Assembly: GCF_021442025.1 (NCBI RefSeq)
Contig: NZ_CP090446.1
Span: 3,162,001 to 3,226,000 of the forward strand
From: Sphingobacterium sp. SRCM116780
GTDB taxonomy: Bacteria > Bacteroidota > Bacteroidia > Sphingobacteriales > Sphingobacteriaceae
Direction: 5' to 3'
Length of the DNA stretch: 64,000 bases
Shown: piece by piece, positions 57,476 through 64,000 of the stretch
Position numbering within the stretch: the stretch's first letter is position 1
Layout: the number at the start of each line of letters is the position of its first letter
Position numbers and translations under genes: made by a program
Notes under the pieces: generated by a model
What the model saw: the letters and a program-made list of their open reading frames with translations, nothing else
Told to the model about the DNA's origin: nothing
The model's database searches: none

Positions 57476-57721
57476 TTACTTTGTTGCTGATTTTGCCTTA
57501 GGGGCTACACTTTTAACTTTCATATCTGTAGTTTTCTTTTGAGAAATAGAATCTTTTACTACATGTGCTCTCTTCACAGGTGCCAATGGTTTTACTGCTT
57601 GTGCAGTCTTTTTCACAACCTTTTCAGGATGTGTTTGTTGAGCAGCTATCGGTGATACACCGAATACCGCTAGCATAGCAACTACCGTTACTATTTTTGT
57701 AGGAAAATTCATGATTTTCAT
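57476..57721 (-). CDS. Small exported Lys-rich protein, probable paralogue of the repeat protein
   Basis: An 81-residue protein with a signal peptide ending at PIAAQQ and a mature part of ~50 residues rich in Lys, Val and Ala. The first mature residues (HPEKVVKKTAQAVK) resemble those of the repeat protein at 56.4-57.1 kb (APYKAVKKPEKAVK), and the signal peptides are alike (FGVSPIAAQ and FGVTISNAQ). It lacks the repeats and the C-terminal adaptor-like domain. It could be a short paralogue or a decayed copy. No known family. Confidence 0.65.
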   Translation of the reverse strand: MKIMNFPTKIVTVVAMLAVFGVSPIAAQQTHPEKVVKKTAQAVKPLAPVKRAHVVKDSISQKKTTDMKVKSVAPKAKSATK

Positions 57722-57937
57722 AGTTGAAAAGAATTTAAGTGTTCAATGACTGAGACTGCTCAAAGGAGATGCCACAAACAAAATAAAATCAGTTTAACAA
57801 ACTTATTTACAATTAATTAACAACAAAAAATAGATTATTATCGAATTATAATAATTATGTATCTAATTGCTGAACATCCTTATTTTTAAAATTCAAATAG
57901 CAAGGATGTTGTCTATTAAAACCTTCATATTTCAACT

Positions 57938-59122
57938 TTATATTTTAGTGTCCTGTCTGGTCGTCAACGTTTGCTTTTTCATTCTTTTCACTTTCATAGA
58001 TAACAAAATAAAGCAGAGCATGAAGCAAACAAGTGCTGTGATAGCAAGTGCTATTATAGAAGACTGAACATTGGTTATTGTACCATGCTCAATAACTAAG
58101 ACTCGGAATATTTCCAAATAATGTGTAAGCGGTATGAGTTTCGAAATACATACTACCCAATCTGGCATTTGACTTAATGGCCAGGTAAAACCACTCAAAA
58201 TAAAACTAGGGGTAGCAATAACCATTAAGATCTCCGTTGCTTTAAGTTGACTAGGAATAAGGATACTGACTAATATTCCTATAAAACTAACCGCAAGTAG
58301 AAACAAGATCGTCCCCAATAGAAATGTTCCCATATCCACTTCCAAAGGCATTCTATAAAAGATAGAAAAACCAAAGTATAGTAAATAAATACCGACAGAC
58401 ATGATTAAGTAAGGCGCTATCTTTACGAGTATCAACATCCCTATGTTAGATGATTTGGCAACTAGGGTTGCAAATGTTCCCTTCTCAAATTCCGAAGCAA
58501 AACTTAATGCAAGTCCAAGCATCATCACCTGTTGTAATACCGTCAAGAGCACACCGGGAAGCATAAAGTATAAATAATTTCCACTTTTAATATTTTGACG
58601 AATAATAGTCGTCTTAAAAGGTTCATACTGCTGTGTAGCGACATATTCTGGCACTCCTTTTTTCTGCTGCGCTTTTATCTGAATCCCAGCTTTTAGTGTG
58701 GTAGCACAAACATTCGCCGCCATACTCGCATAGTTGGACGTCAATGTATTGGAGGCATTCACAAAAAAAGTCAATTCTGTCGATCGATTATAATTTACAT
58801 TTGCATCAAAATTCTTCGGAATCTGTACAACTACTGTTGCTTCATGTTTTAAGGCTTCTTCTTTTGCATGAAAAGCATCTGGCAGCACAGCTGCTACATA
58901 AATGACTTCACTTTCATTGAACATGGTGATCAATTGCCGACTAAGTGGACTATGATCTTCATCCACAACAATTATGGGTAAATGTGTCACCTTTCCTTTT
59001 TGATAGACAGCACCAATTAAAACACCATATAAAATCGGAGCTCCAACGAAAAGCATTAACAAGACCTTGTTTTGGAAAAACAGCTGAAATTCTCGCTTTA
59101 ATAAAGATAAAAATGTCCGCAT
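57938..59122 (-). CDS. ABC-2 type permease
   Basis: A 394-residue permease of the YbhR/YhhJ type: one N-terminal helix (FFQNKVLLMLFVGAPILYGVL), a large periplasmic loop of ~150 residues (TELTFFVNASNTLTSNYAS), and five C-terminal helices with GFTWPLSQMPDW and IPLTHYLEIFRV, which are family signatures. It should form the membrane part of an efflux pump with the HlyD-type and TolC proteins encoded just upstream. No ATPase and no second permease gene is present nearby, although this class needs both domains. Confidence 0.88.
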   Translation of the reverse strand: MRTFLSLLKREFQLFFQNKVLLMLFVGAPILYGVLIGAVYQKGKVTHLPIIVVDEDHSPLSRQLITMFNESEVIYVAAVLPDAFHAKEEALKHEATVVVQIPKNFDANVNYNRSTELTFFVNASNTLTSNYASMAANVCATTLKAGIQIKAQQKKGVPEYVATQQYEPFKTTIIRQNIKSGNYLYFMLPGVLLTVLQQVMMLGLALSFASEFEKGTFATLVAKSSNIGMLILVKIAPYLIMSVGIYLLYFGFSIFYRMPLEVDMGTFLLGTILFLLAVSFIGILVSILIPSQLKATEILMVIATPSFILSGFTWPLSQMPDWVVCISKLIPLTHYLEIFRVLVIEHGTITNVQSSIIALAITALVCFMLCFILLSMKVKRMKKQTLTTRQDTKI

Positions 59123-59127
59123 AATAC

Positions 59128-60099
59128 TTATTTTGTAGTGCCAATGTGAAGAATGAAGGTTGCTTTGGTCAACAGTTTTTGTGCATCTTCCCTCTGCATT
59201 GGTTTCAATTTTACTTCAAACAACGATTCCTGTTGTTCAAAATCTGGATAGGCTGTGGCAATATTTGCATAAGAGCTTAAAGCTTTAACAGAAACAATTT
59301 CCGCTGTGATTTTTTTATTGTTTAAATAAGGAAAAGAAAGTTCCTGTTTACTTCCTGCAGTGAGATTTTGTAATTGCTTTTCTGGAATGGTGACCCTAAA
59401 ATACGTTCCATCAATCAAATAACCTGAAATCAAACTATATCCGGCTAATGCAAGTTCACCGACCTTCAAATTAATGGTTTCTACCGTCATATTTTGTGGT
59501 GCGATGATATAACGTTCCTTCGTCGCAACATTGATCTCAGAAACAGCTCCAAGCGCTCTTTCTTTCTGACCCAGTGCCATATGCTGTTGTTCTATTCGAG
59601 CTCCATTTTCAGCATCTGCCAATTCGGCTTGCACAGCCAAGTACTGATTTTTAGCGCCTTGAAATTTCATATACACTTCATCATATTGTTGTTGAGCGAT
59701 TAAAGAATCTTTAATGAGGTTCTGCATGCGTTTCAACGACTTTTGTGCGAATTCGTATTGTTCACGTAATCCATCTCTCTTTGCTCGCAATTGCTTTAAC
59801 TGATTATCTGTTGCTCCTTTTACTGCCATATTATACTGTGCCTGAGCAGCATCTAATGCCCCCTTTGCTTGAGCCGACTTCGCATCTACTTCTGGAAATT
59901 CTAGAATCATCAAGGTATCTCCAGCTTGAACAATCGCTCCTTCACTTACCAATATTTGATGTACTTTTCCAGGAATTTTTGTTGTTACCGAAATCTGATC
60001 TCGTTCAATTTTTCCTTCGAAAGTATTTTTAACCTTTTCACCATTACGACAGCTTTGTGCTAATACCGCTATTCCTACTATATATATTATTTTTTTCAT
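59128..60099 (-). CDS. HlyD-type membrane fusion lipoprotein
   Basis: A 323-residue periplasmic adaptor. The signal ends in the lipobox LAQSC with Cys17, so it is a lipoprotein rather than a membrane-spanning protein. The biotinyl-lipoyl-like halves are ISVTTKIPGKVHQILV and MTVETINLKVGELALAG. Between them lies a long coiled-coil hairpin (residues ~70-190). It lies 2 bases after the TolC gene and 5 bases before the permease gene, so the three are one operon. Confidence 0.9.
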   Translation of the reverse strand: MKKIIYIVGIAVLAQSCRNGEKVKNTFEGKIERDQISVTTKIPGKVHQILVSEGAIVQAGDTLMILEFPEVDAKSAQAKGALDAAQAQYNMAVKGATDNQLKQLRAKRDGLREQYEFAQKSLKRMQNLIKDSLIAQQQYDEVYMKFQGAKNQYLAVQAELADAENGARIEQQHMALGQKERALGAVSEINVATKERYIIAPQNMTVETINLKVGELALAGYSLISGYLIDGTYFRVTIPEKQLQNLTAGSKQELSFPYLNNKKITAEIVSVKALSSYANIATAYPDFEQQESLFEVKLKPMQREDAQKLLTKATFILHIGTTK

Positions 60100-60101
60100 G
60101 A

Positions 60102-61499
60102 CTATTTGACTAATGATTCGTAAAGATTTCCCTGTGATTTCAGCAATTCTAAAGCTGCACTACGTTGTAACAATAATTGACTGTAATAACTCAACGACTG
60201 CTTGTACATTTCGTTTTCAGCACTTAACCGCTCTGTCACATCAATTAAACCTGCTTCAAACTGTTTAGAGGCCAAATCAAGATTATTATCTGCAATTTTG
60301 ATTTGTTGCTGATGAACAGCAATTTTTTTCACTGCCAATCGATAATCTGAGTATGTCTTACGATTCAATAACGAAAGTTTGTCTTTGGTATCATTCAATT
60401 TATTTTGATTCATCATTAAATCAATATTTGCTTTCTTGATATTATTGCGATGTTGATTTCCATCAAAAACAGTCCACTTCACACCAACACCTAAAGCAAA
60501 GCTAGGTGCCAGTTGAAAATGATTGGCAGATAGATTAAGATTGCCGACTTGAGGTAAATCTTTCAGCTTAAATTTTGTATCAAATGCATTGACGTAAAAT
60601 GCACTCCCAAATGCAAAAACCTGTGGTAAGCGAGCTCCTTTCTCTTTTTTCAACACATATTCGTAAGCACGTTGCGATGCATTTAAAGCCTGTAATTCTT
60701 TTCTATTTTCAATAGATGATCGTAAGGAATCTATTAACATTAATTCGAGTGAATAATCTAATTTTTTAAGCTCTTCAACAGACATTTTTGTTAATTCTTC
60801 CAATTTAAAATATAGCAGTTCTCGATTATTAAACGACTCTGCCTTTTTACTTTCCAGTTCCAGCATGGCCAATTTTATCTTATCTCGATCATAAGGAATT
60901 GCTAGACCGTTTTCTATTGCTTTTATCACTTTTAAATGTTCCTTATTCAATCTTTTTTCTGAATCCAGAATCAAGGCATCAACTTCTTTTAGTAACATAA
61001 TTTGATCAAAAGCCAGCACGACTTCTTGTGCTACCTGATCATAACTAGCTTCTGTCATCAGTTGTTGCGCTTTAAATTTTTCGTCCAACGCTTTCTTACC
61101 ATTCGTGATTTGCAATCCGCTAAAAATAACTTGAGTCGCATTTACACCCGCGAGACCGATTTGAGAAGAGGCATTAAATTTTTGAGCACCATCAAATAAG
61201 TCAAGACCCAAAATAGGTAATGTTCTTGTCGGTAAGTCAATTTCTCCAGAGCCATTCAAGTAACCATACATACCCAAGGCACTTACCTGAGGCAATAATT
61301 TACCACCGACACTATTTTTATCTAAAATCGTTTTTTGATTTTCTAAATAGCTGTTCTTAATCTCCGTACTATTTTGAATTGCTTTTAAAATAGGCTCTTT
61401 CAATCGTGCTGTGATGCCTTGCTGCGCAAAGGACAGCTCTGTTGTTAAAAACGACAGAAAAAAACTAAGGATGACAACTTTTTTTAATACCATATTCAT
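60102..61499 (-). CDS. TolC family outer-membrane efflux protein
   Basis: A 465-residue outer-membrane channel with a signal peptide ending at LSFAQ. Two homologous halves of the TolC type are visible: long helical parts with Gln/Asn/Lys-rich coiled coil (KALDEKFKAQQLMTEASYDQ, and DNLDLASKQFEAGLIDVTE near the end) and short beta strands. The start at M11 of the open frame is chosen because the signal peptide begins there; M13 is also possible. It is first in the operon with the HlyD and permease genes. Confidence 0.9.
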   Translation of the reverse strand: MNMVLKKVVILSFFLSFLTTELSFAQQGITARLKEPILKAIQNSTEIKNSYLENQKTILDKNSVGGKLLPQVSALGMYGYLNGSGEIDLPTRTLPILGLDLFDGAQKFNASSQIGLAGVNATQVIFSGLQITNGKKALDEKFKAQQLMTEASYDQVAQEVVLAFDQIMLLKEVDALILDSEKRLNKEHLKVIKAIENGLAIPYDRDKIKLAMLELESKKAESFNNRELLYFKLEELTKMSVEELKKLDYSLELMLIDSLRSSIENRKELQALNASQRAYEYVLKKEKGARLPQVFAFGSAFYVNAFDTKFKLKDLPQVGNLNLSANHFQLAPSFALGVGVKWTVFDGNQHRNNIKKANIDLMMNQNKLNDTKDKLSLLNRKTYSDYRLAVKKIAVHQQQIKIADNNLDLASKQFEAGLIDVTERLSAENEMYKQSLSYYSQLLLQRSAALELLKSQGNLYESLVK

Positions 61500-61582
61500 A
61501 AATCGATTGTATATGTTGTAACAATACAAAGGTGACTATGTTTTATGGATTAAATTTTCAGATATCTTAAAAAAGGAAAAAA

Positions 61583-62146
61583 TTAAACGACTTGTCCTCT
61601 TATGACTGACAGTGTCTGCTGGGAAATACCTAAATAAGAAGCAATATGACCAAGGGAAGCATTTTGAAGGAGTTCTGGATTCTCTGCCAGAAGCAGTTGA
61701 TACCGTTCCAATGCGGACTGAAATTGTGTATTATAAAAACGATTGGAAAAATTAATTAAAGAATCTAACAATGCCTTTTGAATAATTTGATTGACCACGA
61801 TATTGGTCTTGGCTAGCTCATAAATCGCTTGAAAAGGAATTAATGAAATCTTACATGATGTCAGGGCTTGAAAGCCAAATAAAGACGGTTTCTGATAAAA
61901 GACGCTTTCTATGCCTGTACTAAATGTATTGGGTCCGAAGAAATAATGCGTAATATCCTTATTGTTTTTATAGTAAAAAATACGGGTCATGCCCGTTTCT
62001 ATAAAATAAATATATTTCAAATAACTACCTGGCTCAAAAATTACATCTCCTTTATGAAATTCTTTTATTTCAATAATTCGCTCAAAGAATAAATCCAGAT
62101 CGTCATCAATAGGATACAAGCTTTTAAAATATGCCAATACACTCAT
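61583..62146 (-). CDS. Crp/Fnr family regulator upstream of the efflux operon
   Basis: A 187-residue protein. Residues ~20-120 form a cNMP-binding-like beta-roll (HKGDVIFEPGSYLKYIYFIETGMTRIFY). The C-terminal helix-turn-helix ends LGHIASYLGISQQTLSVIRG. It lies 84 bases upstream of the TolC gene on the same strand, so it is a likely local regulator of the efflux operon. It resembles the regulator at 34.5-35.1 kb in length and in its HTH end, so the two are paralogues. The ligand is unknown. Confidence 0.88.
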   Translation of the reverse strand: MSVLAYFKSLYPIDDDLDLFFERIIEIKEFHKGDVIFEPGSYLKYIYFIETGMTRIFYYKNNKDITHYFFGPNTFSTGIESVFYQKPSLFGFQALTSCKISLIPFQAIYELAKTNIVVNQIIQKALLDSLINFSNRFYNTQFQSALERYQLLLAENPELLQNASLGHIASYLGISQQTLSVIRGQVV

Positions 62147-62183
62147 GCCCTAAATATGCCAAATTTTACTGATAATACCGCAC

Positions 62184-62216
62184 AAAAAAAGCCTCAAATA
62201 GTTAACTATTTGAGGC
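62184..62216 (-). terminator. Terminator of lipA
   Basis: A perfect 26-base palindrome (GCCTCAAATAGTT and its complement) followed on the minus strand by seven T. It separates lipA from the Crp-type gene downstream. Confidence 0.85.
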
Positions 62217-62237
62217 GTTACAATTCCAATTTTATTC

Positions 62238-63119
62238 TTATTGCATATCAAACAAATGTTTCTCTGCATGATAAGATGATCTTACCAATGGTCCCGATTC
62301 TACATATTTGAATCCCATTTTCAAACCAATTTCTTTATATTTATCAAATTGCTCTGGTGTAATCCACTCCACAACTGGATGATGTGCTTTCGTCGGTTGT
62401 AGGTATTGACCGATAGTCAAAATATCAACTCCTACGTTAAACAAATCTTGCATGGTCTCGATAACATCTTCTTCTGTTTCACCAAAACCAAGCATAATTC
62501 CTGATTTAGTACGCAAACCTGCTTCCGAAATACGACGAAGACATTCTAATGAACGATCATATTTTGCTTGAATCCGTACTTCACGAGTCAAACGACGAAC
62601 CGTTTCTATATTATGTGAAACTACTTCTGGACGAACAGCCAACACACGGTCAAGATTCTCCCACTGTCCTTTAAAATCAGGAATCAATGTCTCTAAAGTT
62701 GTTGTAGGACTTTCATGACGAATAGCTAAAATGGTTTCTGCCCAGATCGTAGAACCCCCATCTTTTAAATCATCACGGTCAACGGAAGTAATCACACAGT
62801 GTTTCACCTGCATCAATTTCACAGAATTGGCTACACGCGCAGGTTCATCCAATTCCACCGCTTTTGGTCTACCAGTTGATACTGCACAAAAAGAACATGA
62901 GCGTGTACAGATATTACCCAAGATCATGAACGTAGCAGTTCCTGCACCCCAACATTCTCCCATGTTAGGACAGTTACCACTCTCACATATGGTATGTAGC
63001 TTATGCTCATCCACAAGGCCTCTGACATGTCTATATTCTTTACCTACAGGCAATTTTACACGCAACCAATCAGGCTTACGCTGTGCTTGTGTTGCAGGAG
63101 TAACAGGAAGTTCAATCAT
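62238..63119 (-). CDS. lipA: Lipoyl synthase
   Basis: A radical SAM enzyme that inserts two sulfur atoms into octanoyl groups on lipoyl domains. A 293-residue protein. The auxiliary cluster cysteines are Cys45, Cys50 and Cys56 in [12 protein letters not shown], and the radical SAM cysteines are Cys71, Cys75 and Cys78 in CTRSCSFC. The C-terminal serine that ligates the auxiliary cluster is in [11 protein letters not shown]. Length is normal. lipB is not adjacent. Its promoter element lies almost on the start codon. Confidence 0.97.
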   Translation of the reverse strand: MIELPVTPATQAQRKPDWLRVKLPVGKEYRHVRGLVDEHKLHTICESGNCPNMGECWGAGTATFMILGNICTRSCSFCAVSTGRPKAVELDEPARVANSVKLMQVKHCVITSVDRDDLKDGGSTIWAETILAIRHESPTTTLETLIPDFKGQWENLDRVLAVRPEVVSHNIETVRRLTREVRIQAKYDRSLECLRRISEAGLRTKSGIMLGFGETEEDVIETMQDLFNVGVDILTIGQYLQPTKAHHPVVEWITPEQFDKYKEIGLKMGFKYVESGPLVRSSYHAEKHLFDMQ

Positions 63120-63123
63120 AAAG

Positions 63124-63131
63124 CAAAGTTA
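63124..63131 (-). promoter_or_regulatory. Promoter -7 element next to the lipA start
   Basis: The minus strand reads TAACTTTG, an exact TAnnTTTG match, and is followed by only four bases before the ATG. The transcript would start at or inside the start codon, so it may be leaderless. Confidence 0.5.
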
Positions 63132-63269
63132 ATGATTATTACTGTAATTTTTTATCCACGTTTTGTATGAATATTATCATAATTAATACTTAACAAGCAA
63201 TACATAGTGTTGAACGTATTGTTTTTTTTAAGATATTTGTTACGTGCGTCATATTTAACACCTATTCAC

Positions 63270-64000
63270 ATGAGATTTACTCACTCAATAGCAATATTAC
63301 TTTTTGTGGGAATACTTCCCCTGAACATATTTGCGCAAGAAAATTTTGATTTAATTCCAAAACCTGCTAGTTTGACTCTTGTGGTAGGAACCTACGAAAT
63401 TCCTGCCTCTCCAAAAGTTTTTGTATCAGAAGAGTTTTTAACTGCTGCTCAATTATTACCTGAACACCCTGCTATCGAATCGATAACTACGGAAATCGTC
63501 AAAAAAGTAAAAAAAGCTCCCAAAGAAGGGATTCGGATATTGAAAGCTGAGGATACGGATAAATTAGATAAATCTGGATATCGTATTTCTATTGATGAAA
63601 AAGGTATTCTTATTATCGCACATGAAGTTCCTCCCTTAATCAATGCTATTTATACATTGGTTCAACTGGGATATCTACAAGATAACCCTGCTCAAATACA
63701 TGCAGTCGATATTGAAGATCAACCAGCCTTCTCCTATCGGGGTATGCACATAGACCCTTCTCGTCATTTTATCCCTTTTTCCTTTATGAAAAAGTTTGTG
63801 GATATCATGGCAATATATAAATTCAACAATTTACACTGGCACCTAACGGATGGAGCTGGCTGGCGATTGGAAATAAAAAAATATCCAGAACTAACTTCAA
63901 AAGCAGCTTGGCGTACACATGTCAAGTGGAAAGATTGGTGGAACAATGGTCGTCAGTATGTTGATGCTGGCTCTCCCAATGCTAGTGGTGGGTTCTATAC
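63270..64000 (+). CDS. Beta-N-acetylhexosaminidase, family GH20 (partial at window end)
   Basis: The frame is open from the ATG to the last base, giving 243 residues; the rest lies outside the window. A signal peptide ends at NIFAQ. Then come the GH20 N-terminal alpha/beta domain (LIPKPASLTLVVGTY) and the beginning of the catalytic barrel: FSYRGMHIDPSRHFIP and YKFNNLHWHLTDGAGWRLEIK, both strongly conserved in GH20. The catalytic Asp-Glu pair would lie downstream. GATATTTG, one base from the promoter consensus, lies 30 bases upstream. It removes terminal N-acetylhexosamine residues, probably in the periplasm. Confidence 0.9.
   Translation, partial: MRFTHSIAILLFVGILPLNIFAQENFDLIPKPASLTLVVGTYEIPASPKVFVSEEFLTAAQLLPEHPAIESITTEIVKKVKKAPKEGIRILKAEDTDKLDKSGYRISIDEKGILIIAHEVPPLINAIYTLVQLGYLQDNPAQIHAVDIEDQPAFSYRGMHIDPSRHFIPFSFMKKFVDIMAIYKFNNLHWHLTDGAGWRLEIKKYPELTSKAAWRTHVKWKDWWNNGRQYVDAGSPNASGGFY

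Noticed and set aside
57867..58067. A 66-residue hydrophobic open frame on the plus strand
   Set aside because: It overlaps the end of the ABC permease on the other strand and has no other support.

Overview
The window is an AT-rich chromosomal segment of a Bacteroidota bacterium, most likely family Sphingobacteriaceae (Sphingobacterium or a close relative). The evidence is the set of lineage-typical proteins (DUF2480, DUF3108 and DUF3109 families, DUF6427-like membrane protein, lipoprotein LptC, bacilliredoxin, GH2 and GH20 glycosidases), the lack of purine-rich Shine-Dalgarno sites, and many upstream sites matching the Bacteroidota promoter element TAnnTTTG. No insertion sequence, prophage, CRISPR array or rRNA is visible. 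Most of the window is housekeeping.

Layout. 1-6570: end of a free-methionine sulfoxide reductase, a WD40 protein, and a histidine cluster on the minus strand (hisC-hisB-hisH-hisA-hisF-hisIE, without hisG or hisD) whose gaps carry degenerate repeats. 6648-9959: minus-strand group phoH-like, purC, STAS, rnz. 10272-16815: SAM hydrolase, coiled-coil membrane protein, MsbA-type ABC exporter, YtxH protein, ccmB-ccmC-ccmD-like, membrane protein. 17042-25322: outer-membrane barrel, LptC, SurA/PpiD-like foldase, DUF2480, DUF3108, DUF3109, polyprenyl diphosphate synthase, TerC. 25450-33652: exported peptidases (C1 bleomycin-hydrolase type, S9 prolyl oligopeptidase, M1), an exported thioredoxin and an alcohol dehydrogenase. 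33737-36617: LpxH-like hydrolase, Crp-type regulator, SMR transporter, prfA. 36690-37081: four tandem tRNA-Asp genes.

37125-38099 is a gene-free stretch of almost 1 kb and the strangest part of the window. It holds a perfect 15-bp inverted repeat, a long degenerate array that keeps an exact 11-bp register while its motif changes strand, and a 22-bp-arm stem-loop flanked by an 11-bp direct repeat that runs into the stop codon of the next gene, a large GH2 enzyme.

42484-64000: an ECF-like sigma factor followed by a membrane protein that joins an anti-sigma-like N-terminus to a trypsin-like protease (a candidate signalling pair); peroxiredoxin, acyl-CoA dehydrogenase, proB-proA, uvrB, upp; a nicotinamide riboside salvage pair (pnuC and a NadR-type kinase); ahcY and a bacilliredoxin on divergent promoters; a Lys/Ala-rich LEA-like repeat protein with a small probable paralogue; a TolC/HlyD/ABC-permease efflux operon behind a Crp-type regulator; lipA; and the start of a GH20 hexosaminidase cut by the window end. 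Strong hairpin terminators, several bidirectional, separate most units.
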